Source of the DNA: Geothrix oryzisoli | GTDB lineage: Bacteria; Acidobacteriota; Holophagae; Holophagales; Holophagaceae | Direction of reading: 5' to 3' | DNA: 64,000 nt | NCBI RefSeq assembly: GCF_022808865.1 | Contig: NZ_JAKZLB010000005.1 | Coordinates: 62,001 to 126,000, forward strand | Shown: positions 44,158-53,996 of the stretch, in pieces | How the letters are laid out: each line of letters begins with the position of its first letter | Position numbering within the stretch: the first letter of the stretch is position 1 | The notes under the pieces: generated by a model | Database searches by the model: none | Seen by the model: only the letters and a program-made list of their open reading frames with translations | What the model was told of the DNA's origin: nothing | Position numbers and translations under genes: made by a program

Positions 44158-45159
44158 ATGAACCCTGCCTGGCCCTGCCTTCCCCTCGCGGCGCTCGCAG
44201 CGTTCTCCCAGACGGCCCCGGCTCCCGCTCCGGCGCCGGTGGAGCGGGACATCGCCTTTCCGGGCTTCAACGCCGTCCCCCTGAAGGGCAGCGTCAGGAC
44301 GGGCGGCGCCCATCCCTATTTCGCGGTGATGGTGGCCGGCTCCGGCCCCACGGACCGGGACTGGTCGAACCCCCTGATCCCCGTGCCCAGCCATGGCGGG
44401 CGGGACTTCGCCGTCTGGCTCCAGGGCCAGGGCATCGGCTCCCTGCGCTACGACAAGCGCTTCATCGGATCGAAGGATCCGAAGCTGGACATCTCCCTGG
44501 ATGCCCAGGTGGGCGACCTCAAGGCGGCGCTCAGGGTGGCCCGCATGCTGCCGGAGGCGAAGGGGAAGAAGCTGCTGCTGGTGGGCCACAGCGAAGGCGC
44601 GCTGCTGTCGCTTCTGGCGGGTGGCGAGGCCGATGCGGCTCTGCTGCTGGCCATGCCGGGGCTCAGCATGGGGCGCGTGATCCTGGCCCAGGTGAAGGGC
44701 CAGCTGGATGCGGCCGGCGCGCCCGCCGAGGTGGCCAAGGCGAATCTCGGCTACCTGGAGGAGGCCGAGGCCTCGATCCGGCAGGACAAGCCCCTGCCCG
44801 AGGCCGGCGCCCAGGTGGCCCCCGGCGTCCTGCGGCTGGCCCGGATGCTGGCCCTGCCCGAGAGCCGGGGCTTCGTCCGCGACACGCTGGACCTGGATCC
44901 CTGGGCTCTGGCCCAGCGCCTGCCGGTGCCCTGCGCCGTGGTCTGGGGGGATCGGGACGTGCAGACCTGGAAGCCGGACGCGGTGCCTCCCGGGTTCAAG
45001 GGGGTCGTCATCGAGCTGCCGGAGGCGAATCACCTCCTGAAGCGGGAGACCCGGGCACGGACCGCCCTGGATGGCGCGTCGGCCCTGGCCGGCTACGGCG
45101 ACAAGACCCCCATGGCGGACCTCAGCCCGGTGGGCCGGTGGCTGGCAGGCCTCAAATAG
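44158..45159 (+). CDS. Exported alpha/beta hydrolase
   Basis: 333 residues from ATG 44158, which has GGAG 5 nt upstream. A signal-like N-terminus is followed by an alpha/beta hydrolase with nucleophile GHSEG near residue 145, an acid in WGDRDV and a His in EANHLL near the C-terminus, giving a complete triad. The oxyanion loop VAGSGPTDRD matches YqiA/BAAT-like peptidase or esterase relatives. The substrate is unknown. Confidence 0.87.
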   Translation: MNPAWPCLPLAALAAFSQTAPAPAPAPVERDIAFPGFNAVPLKGSVRTGGAHPYFAVMVAGSGPTDRDWSNPLIPVPSHGGRDFAVWLQGQGIGSLRYDKRFIGSKDPKLDISLDAQVGDLKAALRVARMLPEAKGKKLLLVGHSEGALLSLLAGGEADAALLLAMPGLSMGRVILAQVKGQLDAAGAPAEVAKANLGYLEEAEASIRQDKPLPEAGAQVAPGVLRLARMLALPESRGFVRDTLDLDPWALAQRLPVPCAVVWGDRDVQTWKPDAVPPGFKGVVIELPEANHLLKRETRARTALDGASALAGYGDKTPMADLSPVGRWLAGLK

Positions 45160-45214
45160 GTTTGGAACGGGCCGGAGTTCGTACCATCATAGGAAAAGAT
45201 CTCCAGAGGTATCC

Positions 45215-45649
45215 ATGTTTCCCATCCGACTCCTGTCGCCTGTGATCGCTCTACTCGCAGCCCAGACGGCGCTCGCCACCGAGACCTGGGAGGCGGCCTC
45301 CTCGCGCCTCCAGGCCCATGTGGACGCCCGCCAGGGCTACGGCGCCATCGTGCGGATCGAGCGGGTGGACATCCAGACGGTCCGGGTGAGCCTGAAGGCC
45401 CTCTGGCCCCGGTTCCGCGGCGCCAGCTTCCAGCGCGGCGGCGACCTGCGGCTCCGGTACCGCCTCTGCGAGATGCAGGCCCGGGGCGATGAGACGGTCA
45501 TCGGCACCACCACCATCGATCCCCACGCCACTCATCTGGATGTGCGCCTCTACGGTTCGGATTTCAACCCCAAGCTCCTGATGAGGCTCCCCGACCCGGG
45601 TCAGGCGTCGGTGGACACTGTGCTGATGGGACTGGGCACGGGCATCTGA
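45215..45649 (+). CDS. Small secreted protein of unknown function
   Basis: 144 residues from ATG 45215, which has AGAGG 5 nt upstream. A signal peptide (LLSPVIALLAAQTALA) precedes a compact beta-rich chain of about 125 residues with a single Cys. No family is recognised. A weak promoter (TTGGAA 45162, CATCAT 45185, spacer 17) may serve it separately from the hydrolase gene. Confidence 0.7.
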   Translation: MFPIRLLSPVIALLAAQTALATETWEAASSRLQAHVDARQGYGAIVRIERVDIQTVRVSLKALWPRFRGASFQRGGDLRLRYRLCEMQARGDETVIGTTTIDPHATHLDVRLYGSDFNPKLLMRLPDPGQASVDTVLMGLGTGI

Positions 45650-45768
45650 GGCGGGCCCCGCAGACGGAGGACCCGTTCAAACGGCTCTTCGACGCCCTCG
45701 ACGGGAGCGGGATGCGGGAGTGAGTCCGGCGGGCCTTGCTAGACTGGATGCCCACCTCCGGAGGTTCC

Positions 45769-46515
45769 ATGTTCCGTCTTGACGGCAAGATCGCCCTCGT
45801 CACCGGCGCCAGCCAGGGCATCGGCGAGGCCATTGCGAAGCGCCTCGCCGCCCAGGGCGCCACAGTGGTGTGTGCGGCCCGGACGCTGAGGAAGCTCCAG
45901 GAAGTGGCCGACGCCATCACTTCCGCGGGCGGCAAGGCGGATGTGGTGGTGGCCGACCTGTCGGACGGGGCCTCCGTGCGCGCCGCGGTCGCCACGACGG
46001 TGGAGCGGCATGGCGCCATCCACATCCTGGTGAACAACGCCGGCATCACCCGCGACAAGCTGCTCATCCAGATGAAGGAGGAGGACTGGGATGCGGTGAT
46101 CGACACCAACCTCAAGGGCGCCTGGACGGCCATCCAGGCGGCCACCAAGCCCATGATGAAGCAGCGCTGGGGCCGCATCATCAACATCGCCTCCGTGGTC
46201 GGCCAGATGGGCAACCCGGGCCAGGCGAACTACGTGGCGGCCAAGGCCGGCCTCATCGGCCTCACCAAGTCCGTGGCGCGGGAGCTGGCCAGCCGCAACG
46301 TGACCGCCAACGCCGTGACGCCCGGCTACATCGAGACCGCCATGACCGCGGGCCTGTCCGAAGACGTGAAGGCGGAGTTCACCAAGCAGATCCCCCTGGG
46401 CCGCATGGGCACCGGCGAGGACATCGCCGCCTCCGTGGCCTTCCTCGCCAGCGACGAGGCGGGCTACATCACGGGCCAGGTGCTGAGCGTCAACGGCGGC
46501 ATGCTGATGGCCTGA
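45769..46515 (+). CDS. fabG: 3-oxoacyl-ACP reductase
   Basis: 248 residues, the usual FabG length. SDR fold with TGASQGIGEA, NNAGITRD and the catalytic S-x12-Y-x3-K set in SVVGQMGNPGQANYVAAK. It reduces 3-oxoacyl-ACP with NADPH in fatty acid elongation. The ATG at 45769 has GGAGG 4 nt upstream. Other SDR enzymes are possible, but the sequence fits FabG closely. The phosphatase gene follows 7 bp later. Confidence 0.92.
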   Translation: MFRLDGKIALVTGASQGIGEAIAKRLAAQGATVVCAARTLRKLQEVADAITSAGGKADVVVADLSDGASVRAAVATTVERHGAIHILVNNAGITRDKLLIQMKEEDWDAVIDTNLKGAWTAIQAATKPMMKQRWGRIINIASVVGQMGNPGQANYVAAKAGLIGLTKSVARELASRNVTANAVTPGYIETAMTAGLSEDVKAEFTKQIPLGRMGTGEDIAASVAFLASDEAGYITGQVLSVNGGMLMA

Positions 46516-46522
46516 GCCGACC

Positions 46523-48454
46523 ATGTCCCAACGCGCGAAGGACCTGATCCGCCGAGGCTGGGCGGCCTTCCGATTCCGCCGCCACTGGCCCTGGGTGCTG
46601 GTCGTGCTCGGCCTGCCCCTGGCCCTGAAGCCCGTGGGTTCGGGCTGCGCGGCGTTCCTGGCCTGGATCGGGGCCCTGGTCCTGTTGGGCCGGGCCTTGC
46701 GCTGGGTCTGGGACCGGCTGCTGTTCCGGGTGTCCCGGCGGCTCTGGATGATCCTCGCCCTGATGTCCGTGCTCCCCGTGGTGGCCATGGCCGTGATGCT
46801 CATGGCCCTGAGCTGGCTGGGCCTCGGCGCTCAGGTGAGCCGCTCCACCCAGCAGACCCTGGCGGCCTGGGAGGAGGCCCTGCGGAGCGCCAACGGCGAG
46901 GCTTCCGACGCCGCGGCCCTCCAGGTCCTCCGCACCTACGGCGGGGCCTGGGTGGACCACACGCGCCAGCTTCCCGAGGGCATGGACGCCTCCTTCGTGG
47001 GCATGGTCTGGGCGGACAGCCACGATGCGGATGCCGAAGCGGGCCGGAAGGACACCTACCTGCGGGCCGTGCGCAAGGAAGCCGGCGGATACCGCATCCT
47101 GTCGCTCAACCTGGGCGTGCTGGGCGATCGGGCCCAGGCCTTGGCGGGAGGTCAGGTGGTGTTCCAGCTCACCCCGCGGAAGGAAGGCCGGGAACGCGAG
47201 GAGAAGCTGCAAATCAAGGCCGGCGGCCGGCGAAGGGACACTGAGACGCCCATCCTCGTGGGCCAGCGGGAGACCCTCGCGAGCTGGACCAAGGGCCAAG
47301 CGCTCCGGGGTTCCGGACTATTCGCGCCGTTCAACCTTCCGCCCCTGGCCTTCCCCATCGTGGACTGGGCCACGGGCCGGCCCATGGTGCTGACCGCCAC
47401 GCCGGAGACCAACCTCTACGCCCTGTTCGCCGGCTTCCGCTCCGGCGACCGGCAGGCCCTGTCCGAGGGCACCGTGAAGGCCATCATCGTGGTCTCCCTG
47501 GTGCTGATGGGCCTGCTCATGGCCCAGGCGGTGGCGGCGATCCTCGGGCTGGTGCTGGCCTGGTCCCTGGGCCGCGCGGTGAACGATCTGCACGGCGGCG
47601 TGAAGCGCCTCAGCCTTGGGGATTTCTCCACCCGCATCCGGCCCCGGGGCCGCGACCAGGTGGCCCAGCTCTCCTCGGCCTTCAACGAGATGGCGGGCCG
47701 CCTCCAGGCCGCCGGCATAGAGCGGGAGGAGCGCCTGCGCATGGAGGAGGAGCTGCGCGTGGCCCGCGAGGTCCAGATGCGGCTGCTGCCGGACCTGGAG
47801 GCCCTGCGGCTGCCGTCGGTGCGGGCCGCGATCTTGCCGGCCCTCGAGGTGGCGGGAGACTACTACGACCTGTTCCCTCTGCCGGACGGCAGCCTGGCCT
47901 TCCTCATCCTCGATGTGAGCGGGAAGGGGACCAGCGCCGCCTTCTACGCGGCCGAGACGAAGGGCGTGCTGTCCGCCCTGGACAAGCAGACCCTGGGCCC
48001 GGTGGAGGTGGCCGATCGGCTGAACGCGATCTGGTGCCAGGGCCACGACCGGCGCCTCTTCCTCACCCTGGCCTACGGCACCTTCCACCCCCGGACGGGC
48101 CAGTACCGGTTCGTGCGGGCGGGCCATCCCTGCGCGTTCCTGCGCGGCGCGGACGGTCGCGTGGCGCGCCTCCACCCCCGTGGATTGGGCGTGGGCCTCA
48201 GCGCCACCCGCTTCAAAGCATCGCTGGATCTGTGCGAAGGCGTCCTGGAGCCCGGGGACAGCCTGATCTTCTACACGGACGGCCTGTCGGAAGCCCAGGC
48301 TCCGGATGGCAGCTTCTACGGCGAGGATCGCCTGGAAGCCCTGCTGGCCGGCCCTTCCGAGGATCTGCAGGCCACCATCCTGGCGAACGTGATGGCCTTC
48401 ACCCAGGACCGCCCCCTGGCGGACGATCTGACGCTGCTCATCCTCAAGCGCTGA
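46523..48454 (+). CDS. Membrane-bound HAMP-PP2C (SpoIIE-type) phosphatase
   Basis: 643 residues. Two or three membrane segments near residues 25-50 and 70-100, then an extracytoplasmic sensor of about 230 residues, another helix near 322-350, a HAMP domain (about 350-400), a coil and a PP2C domain (about 420-643) with AGDYYDLFPL, ILDVSGKGT and a closing DDLTLLIL. This is the RsbU/RsbP-like phosphatase type that answers an outside signal. Its target is unknown; the STAS protein at 21870 is one candidate. It is 7 bp after fabG. Confidence 0.92.
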   Translation: MSQRAKDLIRRGWAAFRFRRHWPWVLVVLGLPLALKPVGSGCAAFLAWIGALVLLGRALRWVWDRLLFRVSRRLWMILALMSVLPVVAMAVMLMALSWLGLGAQVSRSTQQTLAAWEEALRSANGEASDAAALQVLRTYGGAWVDHTRQLPEGMDASFVGMVWADSHDADAEAGRKDTYLRAVRKEAGGYRILSLNLGVLGDRAQALAGGQVVFQLTPRKEGREREEKLQIKAGGRRRDTETPILVGQRETLASWTKGQALRGSGLFAPFNLPPLAFPIVDWATGRPMVLTATPETNLYALFAGFRSGDRQALSEGTVKAIIVVSLVLMGLLMAQAVAAILGLVLAWSLGRAVNDLHGGVKRLSLGDFSTRIRPRGRDQVAQLSSAFNEMAGRLQAAGIEREERLRMEEELRVAREVQMRLLPDLEALRLPSVRAAILPALEVAGDYYDLFPLPDGSLAFLILDVSGKGTSAAFYAAETKGVLSALDKQTLGPVEVADRLNAIWCQGHDRRLFLTLAYGTFHPRTGQYRFVRAGHPCAFLRGADGRVARLHPRGLGVGLSATRFKASLDLCEGVLEPGDSLIFYTDGLSEAQAPDGSFYGEDRLEALLAGPSEDLQATILANVMAFTQDRPLADDLTLLILKR

Positions 48455-48464
48455 TCCCGGGGGG

Positions 48465-51218
48465 TCAGCCCTGGGCCCCCGCCTTCAGTTCCCGCATGAT
48501 TTCGGGGGCCTGGATGCGGGCCCCGCCGAGGGCCTTCGCGAACAGCTGCTTCGCCTCGTCCAGCCGGCCCTCGGCGCGGGCCAGCCAGGCCTGGGCCCGG
48601 AGGATGTAGGGCGTCTCCTCGGTGGAGAGGTTGCGGCTCCGGTCCAGCAGGGCGCGGGCCATGCCGCGTCGGCCCTCGCGGGCCATGCACTCGGCCTCCG
48701 CCGCCAGGCAGTGGGTCTCCATCAGCGTGTCCGCCAGCTCCTCGTGGAGGGCCAGGGACTGCCGGTAGAACATGCGGGCGGCCTCGTAGCGCCCCGCGTC
48801 GCGGTTGATCTCGCCCAGGTTGTAGAGGGCGGTGGCCTCCATGGGCTTGAGCTGGGTCTTGCGGGCCTGCTCGAGGCACTGGCGCTCCAGGCCCTCGGCG
48901 CGGTCCAGCTCGCCCCGCGCCTGGGCCACGCTGGCCAGGCCCATGAGGGAGTAGACCAGGCCGTTGTCGTCGCCGATGGCTTGCCGCAGGGTCTGGGCCT
49001 TGCGGAAGAAGGCCTCCGCGCGGTCCAGCCCGCCCTCCTGGGCGAGGGCCAGGTCGCCGAGGTTGTTGGTGATGAAGGACTCGCCCCAGCGGTCGCCATA
49101 GGCCTGCACGATCTGGAGGGCGCTCTGGTAGCGGGCCTCGGCCTCCTTGAGGTGGCCGCGCTCCTTCTCGATCACGGCCAGGTTGTTGAGCGACCGGGTG
49201 GCATTCAGCTTGTCGCCCAGGCGCTGGTAGGTGGCCAGGGCCTGCTGGTATTCGGTTTCCGCCTCGGCAGCCTTGTGCTGGCGCTGGAAGTTCACGCCGA
49301 GGGTGGCGTGGATCCCCGCCTCGAAGGCCGCTTCACCGAGGGCGTGGGCCAGTTCCAGGGCCTCGCGGCCGATGCGGTCCGAAGCCTCCCACTGGCCCCG
49401 GTCGCCATGTCGCACGGACAGATAGTGCAGGGCCTTCATCTCGCTGACCTGGTCGCCCTGGGCCCGGGCGGACCAGCGGGCCCACTGGAACACGGGCTCG
49501 GGAGGGGCATCTGCCAGGCGGCTGAGGCACCGGGCGTAGCCCAGGATCGCCGGCGCGAAATCGGGGGCCTTCAGTGCCGCAGCCTGGAAAGCGGGCGCGG
49601 CTTCCTTGAAGTCTCCCCGGTCCATGAGGTCGGCACCCCGCACATAGGCCTCCATGGCTTCCGGCACCACGGGCAGCGCCGCTCGCGGCTTGGGGGCCAG
49701 GGGGTCCACGGCCTTGATGAGGTCGGCCGCCACCTTTCGGGTGAGGGGCAGGGCCACCGCCGCGCGATCACTGGCCTCCCGGGCTTCGCCAGAGTACCGG
49801 GCCTTCCCGGCGGCATCGCTGAGCTCATAGGCCAGCACGACCGAGCCGTCGCTGCCCCGGGCGAGGGTGCCCCGCAGCACCAGCTGGGCACCCAGCGCGG
49901 AGATCAGGCGGGCCTGGTCGCCCGGCGGGATCGGGCCCCGGGGGGCCAGGCGCAGGGCCGCCCGGCCCCGGGCCATGCTGTCGGCATCCACTGGTGCCAG
50001 CTTGGCCTGGGCGGCCAGCGAGGCTTCGAGCATCTGCGGCAGCACCAGCTGCGTCAGGGAATCCAGGTGATCGTTGCCGGTGGTGTTGGCGAAGGGCAGG
50101 ACGGCCAGCCGCGCGGGCCGTTCGCGCGTCAGGTCGGCGATGATCCCCCGGGTGGTGAACCAGTGCGCACCCGTGGCCAGCGCCAGGGCAGTGAGGGCGG
50201 AGGCGCCGGCCCAGCGCAGGGCGCTGCGGGGCCGGAGCAGGTGGTCGAGGCGCCGGCCGACCTGGGCCGCGGTGGGCCGCTTGAAGGGATGGGCCTCCAG
50301 CATGGACAGCAGGAGCTCCGAGGCTCCCGACGGCAGGCTGCGGACCTTGAGGTCGCGGTGGCTGCCCTGGACGATGGCCAGCATCCGCGCCCGTCCTTCA
50401 CCGGGGAAGGGGTGTTCTCCGGCCAGCAACTCCCAGGCGAGGATGCCGAGGGAGAACACATCGCTGGAGGAACCCGCGGCCTGGCCCTGGATCTGCTCCG
50501 GGGAGGCATAGCTCGGGCTGCCCATGAAGGTGCCCGCCTGGGTGATCCGCTCCCAGGCGTGGTTGCCCGAGGGGTCCTCGCCGTCTTCGGCCTGCTTGGC
50601 CCGGCCCGCCTCCTCCATGGCCTTGAGGGTCCCCAGCGTCGGCACCCCGGAGGGCGTGCTGCGCGGATCGCCCGGGCCGGTGGGCTCCACCAGCCGCGCC
50701 AGTCCGAAGTCGAGGACCTTCACCTGGAGCTTCCGGGTGCCGGAGGCCTGCGCCACCATGACGTTGCCGGGCTTCAGGTCGCGATGGATCAGCCCCTTGG
50801 CATGGGCGGCCTCCAGGGCGTGGGCCACGGCGCTGATCACCCGGAGCTTCTCGCGCACGTCCAGTTCCGGCGCCACCTGGTCCAGGGTCCGGCCCTCGAT
50901 GAGCTCCATGGCGATGTAGGTGCCGCTGGGGTTCTCCACCCAGTCGTGCACCTGGCAGACGTTGGGGTGGTTCAGCTGGGCTAGGGCCAGGGCTTCCCGG
51001 CGGAAGCGCTCCGGTGCGGAGGCTTCGCGTTCCGCCCCGGCGCGCAGGGCCTTGAGGGCCACGCTGCGCTCCAGGGTGGAATCCCAGGCCTGGTAGACCT
51101 CGCCCATGCCGCCGGTGCCGAGGAGGGCCTCCACCCGGAAGCGGCCCACCTGGGTGCCGGGGGGCAGAATCCGCCTCCGGTGGGAGGGTACGGACTCGGC
51201 ATCGGTTTCATTGGACAT
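48465..51218 (-). CDS. Ser/Thr protein kinase with C-terminal TPR array
   Basis: 917 residues. The kinase domain (about 25-305) has GTGGMGEV, the ATP lysine in VALK near residue 57, HRDLKPGN and DFG. A helix near 345-365 should anchor it, and TPR units follow (from about 560 to the end). Start choice: the frame is open to 51305, but MSNETDAE at 51218 gives the normal distance to the kinase domain; no strong ribosome site is seen. A run of eight T (51233-51240) lies in the leader. It is downstream of the histidine kinase gene on the same strand. Confidence 0.9.
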   Translation of the reverse strand: MSNETDAESVPSHRRRILPPGTQVGRFRVEALLGTGGMGEVYQAWDSTLERSVALKALRAGAEREASAPERFRREALALAQLNHPNVCQVHDWVENPSGTYIAMELIEGRTLDQVAPELDVREKLRVISAVAHALEAAHAKGLIHRDLKPGNVMVAQASGTRKLQVKVLDFGLARLVEPTGPGDPRSTPSGVPTLGTLKAMEEAGRAKQAEDGEDPSGNHAWERITQAGTFMGSPSYASPEQIQGQAAGSSSDVFSLGILAWELLAGEHPFPGEGRARMLAIVQGSHRDLKVRSLPSGASELLLSMLEAHPFKRPTAAQVGRRLDHLLRPRSALRWAGASALTALALATGAHWFTTRGIIADLTRERPARLAVLPFANTTGNDHLDSLTQLVLPQMLEASLAAQAKLAPVDADSMARGRAALRLAPRGPIPPGDQARLISALGAQLVLRGTLARGSDGSVVLAYELSDAAGKARYSGEAREASDRAAVALPLTRKVAADLIKAVDPLAPKPRAALPVVPEAMEAYVRGADLMDRGDFKEAAPAFQAAALKAPDFAPAILGYARCLSRLADAPPEPVFQWARWSARAQGDQVSEMKALHYLSVRHGDRGQWEASDRIGREALELAHALGEAAFEAGIHATLGVNFQRQHKAAEAETEYQQALATYQRLGDKLNATRSLNNLAVIEKERGHLKEAEARYQSALQIVQAYGDRWGESFITNNLGDLALAQEGGLDRAEAFFRKAQTLRQAIGDDNGLVYSLMGLASVAQARGELDRAEGLERQCLEQARKTQLKPMEATALYNLGEINRDAGRYEAARMFYRQSLALHEELADTLMETHCLAAEAECMAREGRRGMARALLDRSRNLSTEETPYILRAQAWLARAEGRLDEAKQLFAKALGGARIQAPEIMRELKAGAQG

Positions 51219-51308
51219 TTGGGCACCGGCGATTTTTTTTACCTTATCACGGCCCGCATGCCTCATGGCGTGGTTAACACCCTCCGGCGAAACCGCCGAA
51301 GCCAACCG

Positions 51309-53912
51309 TCAGGGACCTTCGGGACTCCTGCCGAGGGTGCTGAGGACGGTCTGCTCCAGGGCGCGGAGGGTATAGGGCTTCTGGAGGAAGCCCGCAAAGC
51401 CCCGGCCCGTGAAGTCCTGGGCGGATTCCTGCTCGCTGTACCCGCTGCTGAGGATCACGGGGAGGTGGGGCAGGATGCGGCGGATCTGCTGGAAGGCCTC
51501 CCGCCCGTCCATGAGGGGCATGGTGAGGTCCATGAGCACCAGGTCCACGTCTCCGCCGCGATGGTGCAGCACCTCCAGGGCTTCGAGGCCGTTGCCGGCG
51601 GTGAGGACGGTGAGGCCGAGGGATTCCAGTGCGGAGCCGGCGGCGTCGCGGATCATCTCCTCGTCGTCCACGAGCAGCACCGAGGCCTTCTGGGAGGGAG
51701 CAGGCACGGTGGCGACGCTGGGGGGTTCGGCGGTGCAGGCTTCGCTGGCCGGGAAGAGCAGCTTGAAGGTGGTGCCATGGCCGGGTTCGCTGTAAATCCG
51801 GAGCCCGGCATGGTGGCCCCGCAGGATGCCCACCGTCGCCGACAGTCCGAGCCCGCGACCGGAGACCTTGGTGGTGAAGAACGGCTCGAAGATGCGGGCC
51901 TGGACTTCCGGTGTCATGCCGCAGCCCGTGTCGCTCACCTCGAGGGTCACGTAGGCCCCCGGAGCCAGGTCCTGGCCGTGGAAGACCTGATCCAGGTAGG
52001 TGCGGTCCACCTGGAGGCTGCTGGTGCTGAGGCGGATGGTGCCCTCGGCGTCCCCGATGGCATCCGCCGCGTTCGTGACGAGGTTCATGATGACCTGCTG
52101 GACCTGCGCCGCATCGGCCTCCACCTGGGGCAGATCCGGAGCCAGCTGGAAACGCAGGGCGATCTTCTTGGAGATGGAGACCTCGAGCAGGTGGGTGACT
52201 TCCTGCACCACCTGGTTCAGGTCGTAGGGGCGCACCACAAAGCGCCCCTTGCCGGAGTAGGCCAGCATCTGGCGGGTGAGGTCCGCGGCGCGGTGGATGA
52301 TCTGCTCCAGACTGTCGAGGTGGGGCATGGCGGGGGACTCGGGAGCCAGCTTCATCTGGGCCACGTTCATGTGGCCCAGCATGGCGGTGAGCAGGTTGTT
52401 GAAGTCATGGGCGATGCCGCCCGCCAGGACGCCCAGGCTCTCCAGCTTCTGCGCGTGCTGCATCTGCCGTTCGAGCAGGAGCCGGGCCTCCTCCGCCCCG
52501 CGCCGTTCCAATTCCGCGGCGGCCCGGGTGGAGAAGATCCTCAGCAGGGAGGCCACCTCCGAAGGGGAGGTCGGGGAGGCATGGTGGAGCACCGCCAGCA
52601 CGCCGAGGGCCCGGCCCTGGGAATCGACCAGGGGCGCGCCGATGTAGCTGTCCGCCCCGAGATCGTGGAGCATCCCGCAGGCGGGGAAGCTCTCCTGGAC
52701 ATGGGTGGCGAACACGCAGACCTCGCCGCGGATGGCCCGTTCGCAGGGGGTTCCGGCCTGGGCGTATTCGAAGTTCTCGGTGGGGAGACCCTTGGAGAGG
52801 ACCGACAGGGTGCGGATCCGCCCCGCGTCACCGGCGCTGAGGCACTCCCCGATGAAGGCCACATCGGCTTCCGTGGCCTGGGCCAGGTGCCTGACCAGCT
52901 CGTGGAGGAAGGATTCCCCCGTGGTGGCCGAGAGGCCATGGACCATGTGGAGGATCTGCTCTGCCACCCGGTGCCGTTCCGCCAACTCCCGCTCAAGTCC
53001 CCGGTTCAGTTCCCGGATCTCTGCCGTGGCTTTTCCCACCCTGCGCCGGAAGGCGAACGCCACCACGATGGACAGGGCCAGCGCCGCGAGGATGGCCAGG
53101 CCCGTCCGCCAGGCCCAGGGGGGCAGCCCCGCCTTCGATTGGGAGGACAGCCAGCGGTTGAGGGCCCGGTGGTACCCGGAGTCGGGCCGGCTCTTCCCAT
53201 CGCGCAGGTAGGCGTCCAGGACTGCCAGCAGATCGCCGTTCCGCCCATCCCTGGTGGCGAAATGGTGGTCGAAAGGGCTGAAGACCACCGGGGTGCGCTC
53301 CACGCCGAACCTGGACTCCTGGGAGTAGCCGAAGGAGCTGGAGGTCACACCCCCATCCGTGCGTCCCTCGGCGACGGCCTGGAGCACCTCGGAGAAGTCA
53401 TCGAACTCGACGTAGGTGACCGGGAGGTTGAACCGGGTGCAGAGTTCCCGGAAATGCTCACCGTTGGCGTCACCGCGCATGACCGCGATCCGGCGGTTCC
53501 GGGTGTCCAGCACCGTCGTGATCCCAGAGCCGGGGTGGGCGTACAGGATGCTCCAGGCCGTGAACGCGTGCTCCTGGCCGAAATCCAGGTAGCGATCGCG
53601 CTCAGGGGAGTAGGCCACGCTGGTGAGCAGGTCCACCTCGCCGGAGCGGGCCCGGTCGAGGCCATCCTGCCAGGTGCCGGGAACGAAGCGCAGCTCCCAG
53701 TCCTCTTTGGCCGCCACCTCCCGGAGCATGTCCACGTAGAAGCCCTGGGGTTGCCCCTGGTTGTCCATGAAGATGGCCGGGACATGGGGGAAGACCGCCA
53801 CCCGGACCACGCGCTGCGGAGCCGCGACCAGGCCGAAGGCGCAGCCGAGCATCGCCAAGGCGAGGATCAGGGATCTCAAGCGTGATGATGGTAAAAAGAA
53901 GTTTCGTGGCAT
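51309..53912 (-). CDS. Hybrid histidine kinase with periplasmic binding-protein sensor
   Basis: 867 residues from ATG 53912. Signal peptide, then a type-3 periplasmic solute-binding domain (about 30-255), a membrane helix (about 280-300), a coil, a GAF-like domain (about 330-480), HisKA with the phospho-His H502 in GGIAHDFNN, an ATPase domain with DTGCGM and a C-terminal receiver with its Asp in VLMDLTMP. It should sense a small periplasmic ligand and relay phosphate internally. No DNA-binding response regulator is adjacent. Confidence 0.93.
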   Translation of the reverse strand: MPRNFFLPSSRLRSLILALAMLGCAFGLVAAPQRVVRVAVFPHVPAIFMDNQGQPQGFYVDMLREVAAKEDWELRFVPGTWQDGLDRARSGEVDLLTSVAYSPERDRYLDFGQEHAFTAWSILYAHPGSGITTVLDTRNRRIAVMRGDANGEHFRELCTRFNLPVTYVEFDDFSEVLQAVAEGRTDGGVTSSSFGYSQESRFGVERTPVVFSPFDHHFATRDGRNGDLLAVLDAYLRDGKSRPDSGYHRALNRWLSSQSKAGLPPWAWRTGLAILAALALSIVVAFAFRRRVGKATAEIRELNRGLERELAERHRVAEQILHMVHGLSATTGESFLHELVRHLAQATEADVAFIGECLSAGDAGRIRTLSVLSKGLPTENFEYAQAGTPCERAIRGEVCVFATHVQESFPACGMLHDLGADSYIGAPLVDSQGRALGVLAVLHHASPTSPSEVASLLRIFSTRAAAELERRGAEEARLLLERQMQHAQKLESLGVLAGGIAHDFNNLLTAMLGHMNVAQMKLAPESPAMPHLDSLEQIIHRAADLTRQMLAYSGKGRFVVRPYDLNQVVQEVTHLLEVSISKKIALRFQLAPDLPQVEADAAQVQQVIMNLVTNAADAIGDAEGTIRLSTSSLQVDRTYLDQVFHGQDLAPGAYVTLEVSDTGCGMTPEVQARIFEPFFTTKVSGRGLGLSATVGILRGHHAGLRIYSEPGHGTTFKLLFPASEACTAEPPSVATVPAPSQKASVLLVDDEEMIRDAAGSALESLGLTVLTAGNGLEALEVLHHRGGDVDLVLMDLTMPLMDGREAFQQIRRILPHLPVILSSGYSEQESAQDFTGRGFAGFLQKPYTLRALEQTVLSTLGRSPEGP

Positions 53913-53996
53913 AGTCCTGCCTAGGGCTCCATCGTCACAAACTACCCGCGACTCAAGTTTGGGGCTACCCGCTTTCACGCTTTATCTCTGCTTGGG

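Noticed and set aside
45661-45723. Coding-like tail (reads EDPFKRLFDALDGSGMRE then stop) between two genes
   Set aside because: No start or upstream frame supports it; it could be a decayed 3' end or chance.
53913-53996. Possible c-di-GMP or other riboswitch upstream of the histidine kinase
   Set aside because: The conserved core sequences and pairings of known classes could not be placed; only weak local stems exist.
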